A stretch of 32,755 bases of DNA from Plantago elongata. Its lineage: Eukaryota > Streptophyta > Magnoliopsida > Lamiales > Plantaginaceae. Made by a program: the position numbers and the translations under genes. Position 1 is the first letter of the stretch. The number at the start of each line of letters is the position of its first letter. The notes under the pieces are model-generated. The model saw nothing but the letters and a program-made list of their open reading frames with translations, made no database searches and was not told where the DNA came from. The stretch spans positions 1 to 32,755 of the forward strand of contig JAYMSP010001385.1 of assembly GCA_036897095.1 (NCBI GenBank), given 5' to 3'. Positions 1 through 10,530 of the stretch are shown here, piece after piece.

Positions 1-35
1 TTCCTTTCCCCCTGCTTTTCTCGTTTTGGTTTGGT

Positions 36-53
36 GGGGGGGGGGGGGGGGGG
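36..53. repeat. poly-G tract in SPINDLY intron
   Basis: A run of 18 G lies in the intron upstream of the first SPY exon seen. A comparable run of 19 G is at 5971-5989 in the last intron. Lengths may be affected by sequencing slippage. Confidence 0.9.
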
Positions 54-214
54 TTATGTGGAAGGGACATGGTAGAAGCGAGGCGATTTAGTGATTATGT
101 GCAGAATGGGTCTTGATTAGAGATGTTTATTTTTAGTCATTGTAAGATTTGAAGTAAAACTTGTTTGTTACAGAACCTTTTGGATTACCGTTCACAGGTT
201 TTCTGCATGTGTAG

Positions 215-3200
215 GTGTTCTATATAGAGATGCGGGTAATATATCTTTGGCCATTGAAGCATATGAACAGTGCCTCAAAATTGATCCTGACTCTCGGAAT
301 GCAGGCCAGGTATCGTTTCATTATCTTCTGTATGAACAGTTACTTTATTTGACAGCTTTAAACAGTACTGGAAGTGCTAGATTACTCCATATTTTTTAAT
401 CTTGAGAAGCAAATTTAAACAGTCATTACAAATTAGGAAAGTGCCTATGCTGTGTGGGGGTAGGGTGAAGGTAGGTGTATGTTCTATGCGGTCTTTGGAA
501 AGTGCCTGTGCTGTGTACAGTACTTTACAATTCTGGGCAAGTTGATCCATACTAATATGAACTATTGACAGTTCTGGTGAAATGTTTTTATTTTATTTTA
601 TGGGCATTGGCTTAACTCTTGACACTAAAGTTTAACCTTTATACATCTTTTTAATTTTTTTACTAACATCTGTTCTTGTTTTATGCGCACTGTCTTAACT
701 CTTGACACTCTTCCCCACAAGTTTGACCTTTATACGTCTGTCTTTAATCTATTAATAACGTCTTCTCCCCTTTCTGTGTCTATCTTTTTTCAATTTGTTT
801 ATGTGACATAGTTTATTACTTTCTTGCCCATTTCTTGAGTTGCTGGACATTTTAAATGATTTCTTTGTCCATTTTGAAAGCTTCAATGCCTGAGAAAATC
901 ATTTATCAGTTCTTGTCTTTATAATGATGTTGCAGATAATGATCTAATCCCTCAGAGCTTCTTCCTTATCTGATATTTTTGTCATATAATGCAGAATCGA
1001 TTGCTTGCATTGAACTACATTAATGAGGGTACTGATGATAAACTGCACGAGGCTCACAGGTTATACAAGTTGCACTTTTACTCAGTATGCAGATAAATTT
1101 TATTAGTATCAGACCTTCAGATAAATTTTATTAGTATCAGACCTTTATGTGTGTGTGCAGTTGTTAGAGAACCAAGCTCTAAATCATTTTTATCTATAAA
1201 ACAATGCCTAATTTCAATACTATCAGTGTTTCTAGGATAGGTATTCATATTTGGAATCGTTCTCACATTCAACTTTACAATGGCAATGCTATTTGCTCAA
1301 TGTTCTCTATTTGCAGTATTGGTAATTTAGCTTTGGTAATATACATGCCTGTGAAAAAATAGAATTGGTTAATGTCTGTCACTCTGTCTCAAAAATGATC
1401 ATTTGATGGAACTTCCCACTTAGAGTCACAGGGCTACACGAACGGGACTGGAAGAAAAAATGAATTTAGGGGCAGTCTCACTTTAAGTTTCCAATCTGCT
1501 TTTTCCAGCCTGTTCAGCCTGATTTGTCTAACTATTGTCTTAGTGCGGTTTGGCAATACTGTTTGCACTATAACCTTCAGTTGCATGGCAATGTTATTGA
1601 AGTGATATAATATTTTCTTAATTTAAAATATAGTCAACTATGCATGCACATGAACATGCGTTGCATGTGTACTGGGATGGATGTTTGTATTTTTAAACCA
1701 CATATTTCTACTCTTTTATCAGCATGTTTTCAGGCAAACTTGATATGCGGCAGTTATTTATTTGGCTTTATTTGAAATGCATGAATGCAGGGAATGGGGT
1801 AGGCGTTTTATGAGCCTGTTTCCACGGTACACATTCTGGAACAACACTAAGGACCCTGACAGGCCACTTGTCATCGGATATGTGTCTCCAGATTACTTTA
1901 CCCATTCCGTATCATATTTCATTGAAGCACCATTAATCTATCATGACTATGCAAACTATAAAGTGGTTGTATATTCAGCCGTTGTGAAGGTATACCACAT
2001 TTTTTTTCATATATGTAATAATAATGTCTTGAGTTCTGGTAATGTTTAGCTGACATGTTCGTACCATTATGTTTTGTAACAAACAAACAAATACAAGTAG
2101 CTGCTTGCTTATTTGAAAGTATGTCTATCCTTGCGTTGCATTACTAGACTTCCCTCCTCTGATGCCACAGGCAGATGCCAAAACCAACAGATTTAGAGAC
2201 AGAGTCTTGAAGCATGGTGGTGCTTGGAAGGATATTTTTGGGATTGATGAGAAAAAAGTCGCAAGTATGGTTAGAGAAGATAATATTGATATCTTGGTGG
2301 AACTTACTGGTCATACGGCAAACAACAAGTTGGGAATGATGGCTTGCCGGCCTGCTCCTGTTCAGGTATTTCACGGTTAAAATACTGTTGCATGTACTAA
2401 GATAATGTCATGAGATTCTAAGGTGTCTATTCAGTTTTGCGTAGGACTCTAGCATATTGTCTGCATTTGGAGTATGTCACACTTCCTCTGTCCCGCCCCA
2501 TGTTCCCATTTAATTTTGTGATGGACAAGTAAGGCTACATTAATCCTGAATAAACCAATGGTTGTGGGGCCTTATGGGTTTTTGAAATTTTGAGTTGACT
2601 TGTGCTTTTTTGGATTGATATAATTATTCTCCAACATATTGAATGTATTTATTATTATAGCTGAAAGAGAACTTGCCATAAATGGAAATGGGGAAGTTAT
2701 GTTTGGGACTTAAAAAATGGCGAAGTGGGGATCATGGGTCGGGAAAGTGGAAGTACATCATTTTTTTCCATTGGATTGGGTTGCATGAACCAAACTTTCT
2801 GCTTGAAAGGATGTAAACCAACTTGACAGAAGTGGCTGGTGAGTATTGCCCCTTTAAGATGAGGCAAGCTTCTTAGAATTTAGTCAACTAGCCTGAAAAC
2901 CCATTTTGAAAAATTGGGTTTGGTGCTTTAAATCACAAATAATTTTCCAGATCTCTGGCCAAAGACAAAATGTGACATGGATAAATGCCTTATTATTGAT
3001 TGTGTGCGTCAGCGCTACTATCATGATGGTGCTAGGCTTCTCACCACAATCAGGTGGCTGTCATCTGGCAGTACTGGCTTTAGATGGTAGAGCTTGAATT
3101 TGTGGTAGGAGAGTAGTTCTGTTTCAGTGCAATCAAATTTGAATCTGACATAGCAACATAAGGCTAGGGTTTTTATTAGGATCTATTTATGTGGATAGCT

Positions 3201-6200
3201 TCTACAAATAACTCTAGTAAGTGGATCCGTACATATTAATCTAACTAGGACTAGTTTGATAACTTGAGAGTTGAGACTATATTAACTCCTGATTGTGCTC
3301 CACACCTAAAGCTGCTTGGAAAAAATGATCTAATTACTTTCATATCTGATAATTACTAATTTCTGTTTGTCAACGCAGTGTAACTAATTTTTATGTATCT
3401 TAACATAAAGATTACTGCAAGCAGCTTTCCTACGATAGTATGTCTTCTTATCCAGCTTAAATTGTCCATCCAAACAGTAATCTAAAGAGTATGACCTATT
3501 AACCAGCTTCATATATCACCCGTGCAGGGCGCCCTGCTGAAATATTTATGTCCTGGTCCAGGTCATATAAATGGTTGTAGCATATATAATTGTATTAGCC
3601 AGAGGTAACATTTGTTGGAAAAAGGCGTGTTATATACAGAACATTCAGAATCTGAATAAAGATGAATATCATACATATTCAATCATTTTTATAGATGATA
3701 AGAACACAACATCTGTAGAAGTAGGAAGATTTGTTCCTGTGCAACTGCCTATTTCCTAGTAATAGCGGTTGACATTCTGACTGTTATTAAGTGATGTTTT
3801 TGTTGTTATCGTGCGGTGCAAGCATGCAAGAGCTACAAGTGAGAGTCTGTTAGATATCAGATTGTATCCGCAGCATGAGGTGCTCGGTGGATCATATTTT
3901 GCTATTGATTATTTGACCCTCTCATATATCTATGCACTTGTAGGTGACATGGATTGGGTACCCAAACACAACTGGTTTGCCTACAATTGATTACAGGATA
4001 ACTGATGCACATGCTGACTCTCCTGATACGAAACAGAAGTAATTACTAGTTCTGGCCCAACTCAAAGTTCTATTCTTCCTAAGCGTGAAAGTTGGATCTC
4101 ACCATTATTTGCACTAATGTTTTCTGCAATCTGTTATTGACAGGCATGTTGAAGAGTTGGTTAGATTACCTGATTCGTTTCTGTGTTACACACCTTCACC
4201 TGAAGCAGGACCAGTGTGCCCAACCCCTGCTTTATCTAATGGCTTCATCACTTTTGGATGTTTCAACAATCTCGCGAAGGTAACGATTGCAATGAGCATT
4301 CAATATTTTTCAGTAATAATCATTTAGGTCTCACTCTTCAAATTTCAATCAGATAACACCCAAGGTGCTGCAAGTGTGGGCGCGGATTCTATGTGCAGTT
4401 CCTAATTCTCGCCTTATTGTGAAGTGTAAGCCTTTCTGCTGTGATAGTGTAAGACAACAATTTCTGTCAACTATGGAGAAGTTAGGACTGGAATCACTCC
4501 GTGTGGATCTTCTGCCTCTAATTCTTCTCAACCACGATCATATGCAAGCATATTCTCTGATGGACATCAGGTATGATTTGAACTTCTTTACTTACCCTAA
4601 AAGTTAACCTGTCACTTGTTTTAAAGCTTTTCTTGCCAAAAAATCTATACTAGGTGGAAAATTTGAAACAGTTATATACAGGGCCAAGGTTCATAATAAC
4701 CTCACTTGTAGTCATGATTCACTGTTGTTCTGAATCTTATGTAATGTAATGAAAGTGTTGTTAGATTTATGGATGTGATGATCTAAAAAGGACATGGTTT
4801 ATCTTCTAGCTCTAGGTATTACCCCTAGTACTTGCATACAGGGCATATTTACAGAAACCGTAGTGATCATACTCATTCCTTGGGGAGTGATGGGTTTAAC
4901 ATATTGAAAAGATTGAATATAACTTCTGCAACATGATCCAAGTTGGGCAAACCCAGATAGGATCATCTAGAAATATCTGTTATTAACAGACATGTTTTAT
5001 ATTGTAGCTTGGACACGTTTCCTTATGCTGGAACAACCACCACATGCGAGTCTCTATACATGGGTGTTCCATGTGTCACTATGGGAGGATTGGTACATGC
5101 TCATAATGTTGGAGTGAGTCTCCTCAAGGCAATTGGTACGTGTATTTGTGGTATCATACAAATTTATTTCTGTTTATTACCAGTGTGAATGCACCATTTT
5201 TGTTTCTCACTTTAGTGAATACTACTTAGCTAAATTCTTTACACATTAGCTTTTGCATATATGGGAATTTACATCTATCATCACCTTAAGATGGTGGCTT
5301 AAGATTTAGGTCTAATGTTCTAAATATTACCCTGAAGGACAAAGTTTTTTTTTTACTTTTATCAGAAAGTCTAAATTACCCCTCATGTTTTTCTGAATAT
5401 ATTACACATTTGACACACTTTCAATTCTATTAAATTAAACCATCCTCAAAAACCCAATTCTCTGTTGTTGAAGTGAGTCAACTACATGCTCACTAGCTTT
5501 ATGCGTTCCCTTTCCCTAGTTTCTGTCCTTCTCAGCCCATATAGAATTCCTTCTTTCCGGAGTAAGGTTATTTTGATCCTTTTCTATCTACTGCTTTTTA
5601 ATGACTAGAATAATCTTCAAGTCCAATAGTCCAATCATATCTATGAACATGGTTGTGTTTATGCTTCCATCCTATTACTCATCTGTTAATGCCAATATAA
5701 GAATTCTGATATTATTAAATAGGTATTCTTGAAGCCCATATAGAATCCCTTCTTACCAGTGGCCTAAAGAATTTTAGAAGGGTTTTGGAGCTTTTGTCAT
5801 CTCATACAAAAACCAAGTTCAGTTGGTTGAATACTCCATGCTAAAACAAATATGTTCAGTTCTATTTCAAGATTACACACTGAAATGGATGCATGCGTCT
5901 GAGAAACCTTTCGATTCAATGGAAGGGAAGAAATTAAGTCCAAACTTTCAAAATTCCCATTCATAAGCTTGGGGGGGGGGGGGGGGGGGAAATTGCATGA
6001 TAGTGTCAAACTTTCGTCTTTCTCTGCCATCATTACATTGTAATATATTCTGTTCTCCTACACTTTATTTGGCAAGTTTGACATGTTAGCTGCAGTTGAT
6101 ATCTATTGACTAAAAGCTAAACACTTATCTTTGCATTAAAAACAGGATTGAATGATCTGGTTGCCAACAATGAAGATGAATATGTGCAGCACGCTGTAAA

Positions 6201-6663
6201 TTTGGCGAATGATGTGCCTGCCCTCTCAAACTTGAGAATGAAACTGCGGGGTCTTATGCTAAAATCTCCTCTTTGTGACGGATCAAAATTTACTCGAGGA
6301 CTGGAGTCAACGTACAGGAGTATGTGGCGTCGATATTGTAAGGGTGATGTGCCATCATTGAGGCATATGGAATTGTCAGAGTCGCATTCACAGTCCGTGT
6401 TTCCTCCACTATCAAAAGAGCTGACTGTTACATTTACTAACCCAACAACCATGGTAAATGGTACTAGAGCACATACATCTAATGGGGTCAGTAGTTCTGG
6501 TGCACATGCATCTAATGGGTTCTGTAGTTCCGGTCCAAAGATGTCTAATGGATACAGTAGTTCCGTTGCACATATGTCTAATGGGTCCAGTAGTTCAGGT
6601 GGACAAGAACAAGAGAATGGGTCTCCATCGAATCAGAAAGTGACTCTACATCAGGAAAACTGA
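215..6663 (+). CDS. SPY: SPINDLY protein O-fucosyltransferase (GT41), 3' part of gene, nine exons
   Basis: Exons read by splice consensus and frame continuity: 215-309, 995-1059, 1791-1989, 2171-2365, 3944-4038, 4144-4279, 4353-4570, 5008-5135, 6146-6663 (stop TGA). They join in one frame to give the last 548 residues. The first exon is the end of the TPR array (VLYRDAGNISLAIEAYEQCL). Then comes the full catalytic region, with the plant SPY landmarks GYVSPDYFTHSV, VELTGHTANNKLGMMACRPA, WIGYPNTTGLPTIDYRITDA, FNNLAKITPKVLQVW, LLPLILLNHDHMQAYSLMDI, DTFPYAGTTTTCESLYMGVP and HNVGVSLLK. SPY proteins use GDP-fucose to O-fucosylate Ser/Thr of nuclear and cytosolic targets such as DELLA repressors, restraining gibberellin signalling. 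The Lys of FNNLAK matches, from memory, the phosphate-binding Lys of animal OGT. No stop or frameshift is seen, so the gene looks functional. The 5' TPR exons are upstream of the window. The C-terminal tail is unusual (see the 33-bp repeat). Confidence 0.96.
591..755 (+). repeat. imperfect ~82-bp duplication in SPINDLY intron
   Basis: The motif CTTAACTCTTGACACT, followed by TTTAACC/TTTGACC and TTTATAC, occurs twice, with an 80-90 bp offset, in the intron between exons 215-309 and 995-1059. It is an old local duplication with no coding content. Confidence 0.6.
1090..1145 (+). repeat. 28-bp perfect tandem duplication in SPINDLY intron
   Basis: Two back-to-back identical 28-bp units (1090-1117 and 1118-1145), each starting CAGATAAATTTTATTAGTAT, lie in the intron after exon 995-1059. 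Identity suggests a recent event or an assembly artefact. Confidence 0.9.
2366..3943 (+). other. largest SPINDLY intron (1578 bp)
   Basis: This intron separates exon 2171-2365 (ending PAPVQ) from exon 3944-4038 (starting VTWIGYP). It begins GT and ends TAG. I saw no gene, tRNA or clear transposon end in it; short open frames inside it look random. Confidence 0.85.
5971..5989. repeat. poly-G tract in last SPINDLY intron
   Basis: A run of 19 G lies about 155 bp upstream of the acceptor of the final exon. On the transcribed RNA this is a G tract able to form G-quadruplexes; any effect on splicing is speculation. Confidence 0.9.
6469..6600 (+). repeat. 4 x 33-bp in-frame minisatellite in the last SPINDLY exon
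   Basis: Four consecutive 33-bp units (6469-6501, 6502-6534, 6535-6567, 6568-6600) encode 11-residue repeats of the pattern AHxSNGxxSSG: AHTSNGVSSSG, AHASNGFCSSG, PKMSNGYSSSV, AHMSNGSSSSG. The units differ at several bases, so they are not a fresh slippage product, and the frame is kept. The repeats sit after the conserved catalytic end (WRRYCKGDVPSLRHMEL) in a Ser/Gly/Asn-rich tail likely to be disordered. Confidence 0.95.
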
Positions 6664-7152
6664 AAAGCTTTTAGCTATTGATCTGATTGTCGGTTCCTCT
6701 GGTTATCATCTCATAACACATCATTTGGTCTCCCCAGACTCTGGCAAGTTTGATAGAGCCCTGTGTACAATATATTCTGTGGGGCTTTACGGTGAGAGGC
6801 AATTATGTGGATGTGATAGGGTATCTGCTTGATATGTTTCAGGCACATATAATTTGATCTGGAGTAATGTTGCATTCTAGGGGTGGTAGGAGTTTTGTGG
6901 AGGTACTGTTAATGTGTAATTGGTGATGAAATATAAAGTCTAGTGTAGAAACAGGAAAAAAACAAAACATAGTAGTGGAGTGGGCTTGCTTGCTTTAGAA
7001 ATGTCGTCCAATTGTGCCCCCTTGTAATTGTAGGGGTTTTTGTAACCATATATGGAATAGCTATTGTTCGGAAAAATCAATTGATTCAATGGCAAAGAAG
7101 CCGTGTTTTGCCTTAAATACAGAATAAATATGGAAACTCAGATCACTTGACC
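6664..7152 (+). other. SPINDLY 3' UTR and polyadenylation region
   Basis: About 460 bp after the TGA have no coding potential and contain T/GT-rich plant 3'-end sequence (around 7020-7045) and an AATAAA at 7123-7128. The exact cleavage site cannot be read from DNA. The inverted-repeat element begins just downstream, near 7153. Confidence 0.6.
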
Positions 7153-7986
7153 GAGGTATCATCTGACAGGTTTGAGTTGTAATATTTCTTCCAATAAATG
7201 TTGCACTAGCTTGAGTTTGGATCGTGTCAAATGGGATTAAAGTAGGACCATCCTCACTTGTGGTACAAAAATGAATAATATACTAAAATATTATAAATGG
7301 GGAAAAATATCAACAGAAGTCTCGAACCCATAAAATGTCAATTATGCAATTCCGAATGGTCCTATTTTAACACTCTCCGCGGTGGCACCTATTGGCGTCT
7401 TTAATAATTATGATCCAAATCCTACACAATATTCTTCTTCTTTTTTATGGGTCCAGACCTTTAACCTATCCCGACCAATACATTTACCGTAATTAATACC
7501 ACTATGTCCGAATGAGTTATAAATGAGTTTAAGGTTTCCCAAGTATGGGTCTACCTGAGTTGCTTCGAAAGTTACGAGTTTGAACGAGTACGAGTAGCAT
7601 GTAGGTCCATTATATATTTTGAGGTCCATTTAATGCATGGGTAAAAGCCCGCCATTGAGACCACTAGAGAATCGAACCTTGACAATGTACATCGCCTAAC
7701 AAGTTTAAATCATGAGTCAAATACGTCTCATTGGTTTTATATTGTTCTTGCTAGATTTAATGCACAAATTTACCCAACCTTATATGATCAATAAATTTTA
7801 TAAAGAAAATTTTGAGTTGTTGATATACGTTTTGCTGGTTTTATAATTTTCATTTGTTCTTTTTTGAAAATACCTGAGGTGTGAAATAATCATATCGAGA
7901 AGGCATTAGAATTGAGAACTAAATGAAGTGATATGAAATTTATTTTAATGATAATTAAGAAACAATGTTGTATAATGAAGAATAAG

Positions 7987-7987
<1 letters not shown>

Positions 7988-8067
<80 letters not shown>
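7988..8067 (+). tRNA. tRNA-Leu (anticodon UAG), intact nuclear gene
   Basis: The 80-nt cloverleaf folds well. Acceptor arms GACAGTT (7988-7994) and AGCTGTC (8060-8066) pair over seven positions with one G-T, discriminator A at 8067. The anticodon stem CCAGA/TCTGG encloses the loop TTTAGGC, giving anticodon TAG (8022-8024). The long variable arm around TCCGAAAGG is typical of class II tRNA-Leu, and the T loop TTCAAAT is intact. There is no intron and CCA is not encoded, as expected for a eukaryotic nuclear gene. A Pol III terminator TTTTT follows at once. It decodes CUA and wobble CUN codons. It sits inside the inverted-repeat-bounded segment, and a decayed copy lies 2.06 kb downstream. Confidence 0.95.
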
Positions 8068-8068
<1 letters not shown>

Positions 8069-8070
8069 TG

Positions 8071-8075
8071 TTTTT
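8071..8075 (+). terminator. Pol III terminator of tRNA-Leu
   Basis: TTTTT starts three bases after the discriminator base of the tRNA, the usual position for RNA polymerase III release. Confidence 0.85.
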
Positions 8076-8084
8076 ACATTTTGT

Positions 8085-8610
8085 GGAAAAAATCATTCTT
8101 ACAAAATTATTGAAGTGTAAGAAAAAGCTCTCATGGAAGCTCATTCCCAAAATCATCTTTATAAAATTCTCAATAATTAACGAGTAAGAAAAAGCTCTCA
8201 TGGAAGCTCTATTTTTATATTTTGTGCAAAACATCATTTTTATAAAATTATTAAAGAGTAAGAAGAAGCTCTCATAGAAGTTCATTCACAAAATCATGTT
8301 TATAAAATTCTCAATAATTAAAGAGTAAGAAAAAGCTCTCATGGAAGCTCATTTCAACCCCTATTGAATCTCCTTCTCCTTTTACCAGCAACACATTCAC
8401 ATTTAAGCTCCCAATCTATCACATCCTTCAACAAAATTTGACACAAAATTTATAATAGTTTATTTGTATTTATGGCACAAGGAAGATTTATAATTAAGAG
8501 AAAGCAAGCTATCATGGAAGCTCATTCCCAAAATTATTTTTATAAAATAATCAAAGAGTAAGAAAAATATCTCATGGAAGCTCATTTCAAGTCCTAATTG
8601 AATCTCAAAG
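8085..8610 (+). repeat. degenerate 62-74 bp tandem array downstream of tRNA-Leu
   Basis: The core AAGCTCTCATGGAAGCTC recurs at 8125, 8192, 8266 (two changes), 8333, 8506 (one change) and, more diverged, near 8566. Each copy is preceded by an A/T-rich stretch of the type ATAAAATTxTxAA(A)GAGTAAGAA. Spacings are 67, 74, 67, 173 and about 62 bp. A higher-order ~240-bp duplication is also visible: 8345-8470 resembles 8580-8710, sharing TTTAAGCTCCCAATCTAT. No coding frame is conserved. Confidence 0.85.
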
Positions 8611-9341
8611 CAAAACATTCATATTTAAGCTCCCAATCTATTACATATTTACACAAAATTCGATTCAAAATTTATAATATTTTATTATATTTATCCCACA
8701 TGAAAGGAAGGTCCTACTCTGATCCCGTTTGACACAATCCAAACTCAGCGTTGACTAAGTGCAACGATTAAATGGAAGTTTCACATGAACTCAAACCTGT
8801 TAGATGTTGCCTCATTGAAGATTTGGTTGAAATTCTGACAAATTCCCACGTTATGAGGGAACGCGCTATACACTTAAAAATAATAAAAAAATAATTTTAT
8901 ATTTACAAATTGAACATTTTTCACTAAAAGTTTATTTAAGTAATACCTAACTTTTCACTTTAACAATTTACTATCACTCTTTAGTTATTCTTTATTATTT
9001 TTCTATTCAAGCCAATCGGTTTACTTAATTGATTAATAAATTAAACGAAAAGTTATTCCCGAGTAAGATATCATAAATTGGAAAAAATATAACTTAGAAT
9101 TGTCGAACCCATCATGTCTCATGTTGTTATTCCAAATGGTTCCACTTTTACTCCACGAAGTAAGTAAGATATCATAAATGGGAAAAAGATATATCATGTA
9201 TTATTCGTCTAGGCACCATAACCTATCCTTCTTGGACCCAACCAATACATTACACTAATTATTAGGACCATGTCAAAATCGGCCATAGACGAGTTCGAGT
9301 TAGGTCCAAGAATAAGTTTGTGTGAGGATGCTTGAAAGTTA

Positions 9342-9763
9342 GGAAAAATATGAAAAATGTATTTTAAGTGGTGGCATTAAAAAAATATATTTTTAGTTAA
9401 CCGTTCAATTTTAATACCTTAAATTAATATTGTATTCAATTTAAATACCTCGTGACATGTGACATTTTCATTACGTGTCACATAAAAAATATAAAAATAC
9501 GGTGGACCTAAACGTAATACAATCATTTTTATTAATTGCAAACAGATCCTAAATTTTAACAATATAACTAAATTACCCATGTAAAATATATCTCTATTGA
9601 AAATAATTTATAAAAAAATAAAAAATATCTCATGTAATTATGTGTACAAGATATTTAAATTGGACACAATGTCAATTTAAAGTAATAAAATTAAATGGTA
9701 ACAATTAAATACATCTTTTTTTGATAATCACAACTTATGATACTTTTTTTGAATTTTTCCACC
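9342..9763. mobile_element. ~420-bp MITE inserted in the second tRNA-Leu neighbourhood
   Basis: The ends are inverted repeats: GGAAAAATATGAAAAATGTA on the left and, reverse-complemented, GGAAAAATTCAAAAAAAGTA on the right, with similarity continuing inward for about 100 bp (AGTGGTGGCA against AGTTGTGATT, then AAATTAATATTGT against AAATTGACATTGT). There is no coding capacity. The related uninterrupted sequence at about 7562-7585 acts as an empty site. It supports a short duplication (TTA at 9339-9341 and 9764-9766), whereas simple inspection of the flanks suggests an imperfect 10-bp one (CTTGAAAGTT / CTTACAAGTT). A relative lies in the WAT1-like gene at 28092-28946. Confidence 0.8.
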
Positions 9764-10050
9764 TTACAAGTTCAAATGCATATGAGTAGTATCTGAACGG
9801 GTCCGAATTCCTAGGGTCTTGATACATGAGATACATTAAGGTCTAGATAGAACGGGTAAAATGGATAAATTCCTACTATTGAGAACAATCTCACCTAAGC
9901 AACGGACAGCATCTTACAAGTGAGCCATCGTTGGTTTTATATTGTTCCCATTAGATCTAATACTTTACTTGCCTGCTTTTCGAATTATCCAATTCTATTT
10001 ACCTTGACTAATATTTATTGTAATCATAATCAACACTATTAAGAATATCT

Positions 10051-10130
10051 GACAGTTTTTGACCAGGTGGTCTAAGGCACCAGATTTAAACTCTAGTCCG
10101 AAAGGACGTCGTTTAAATCCCAACGCTTTT
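10051..10130 (+). pseudogene. decayed tRNA-Leu copy
   Basis: It matches the tRNA at 7988-8067 along its length: GACAGTTT, GGTGGTCTAAGGC, CCAGATTTA and TCCGAAAGG are shared. The 3' acceptor strand no longer pairs with GACAGTT, the D-arm has changed (TTGACCAGG in place of TGGCCGAG), and the T arm reads GTCGTTTAAATCCCAAC with broken pairing. The anticodon would be TAA rather than TAG. It is almost certainly not functional. Confidence 0.9.
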
Positions 10131-10224
10131 AAATATTTCACACTACATTTTTAACATGATAGTTAACTTACAACCTTTAATTATATCCTAAATATTACAA
10201 ATTTTATTTAATTCAACCAATTAT

Positions 10225-10244
10225 ACACCCCGTAACAAAGAGAT

Positions 10245-10295
<51 letters not shown>

Positions 10296-10530
10296 AAAAG
10301 ATAACGTCTAACATGATGCCTAACTGTTAAAGCGTTTGTAACCGAGTGACAAACTAAGACACCCCGTAACTACGAGATCACATACGGATTGGATGATATA
10401 TATCCTCTGTATAGAGATTTATTGGAGAGAGACACCCCGTAACCAATAGGTCACACACAGTTTCGATTCATCGAAATGAATAATATTCGTTTTCTGTATA
10501 TAAATTTATTGGAGAGTTATTTATAATAAG
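10225..10530 (+). repeat. ACACCCCGTAAC repeats with AT microsatellite
   Basis: The 12-mer ACACCCCGTAAC occurs exactly at 10225-10236, 10359-10370 and 10432-10443. Each is followed by an AG-plus-TCACA-like sequence, and the last two also by TCTGTATA, AATTTATTGGAGAG-like blocks. A TA microsatellite occupies 10245-10292. No tRNA or protein feature explains the motif. Confidence 0.75.

Larger units (their letters stand above)
7153..8814. mobile_element. 1.66-kb inverted-repeat-bounded segment carrying tRNA-Leu
   Basis: The left arm (about 7153-7254) and the reverse complement of the right arm (about 8706-8814) align over about 105 bp at roughly 75-80%, sharing blocks such as ACAGGTTTGAGTT, GTTGCAC, GAGTTTGGAT, GTGTCAAA and AGTAGGACC. 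Inside are an intact tRNA-Leu and a tandem array, with no transposase. I found no convincing target-site duplication: the flanks CACTTGACC and ATTGAAGAT share only short matches. It could be an old non-autonomous DNA transposon that captured a tRNA gene, or a local inverted duplication around one. The arms are clear; the class is not. Confidence 0.6.
9064..10130 (+). repeat. second, diverged copy of the tRNA-Leu neighbourhood
   Basis: This stretch is collinear with 7290-8067. Shared blocks, in order, are TCGAACCCAT, AACCTATCC, CCAATACATT, GAAAGTT, GAGTAG, TTGGTTTTATATTGTTC and finally a tRNA-Leu-like sequence. The copy is interrupted by a MITE (about 9342-9763) that the first copy lacks. Divergence is high, so the duplication is old. 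Confidence 0.75.

Noticed and set aside
2144..2374. Minus-strand open frame of 76 codons
   Set aside because: Antisense shadow of the SPINDLY exon 2171-2365; no recognisable protein.
6117..6452. Minus-strand open frame of 111 codons
   Set aside because: Antisense of the last SPINDLY exon, which has strong family identity on the plus strand.
8085..8610. CRISPR-like array of spaced repeats
   Set aside because: Plant nuclear DNA, degenerate repeats, AT-rich similar spacers and no associated genes; it is a decayed tandem repeat.
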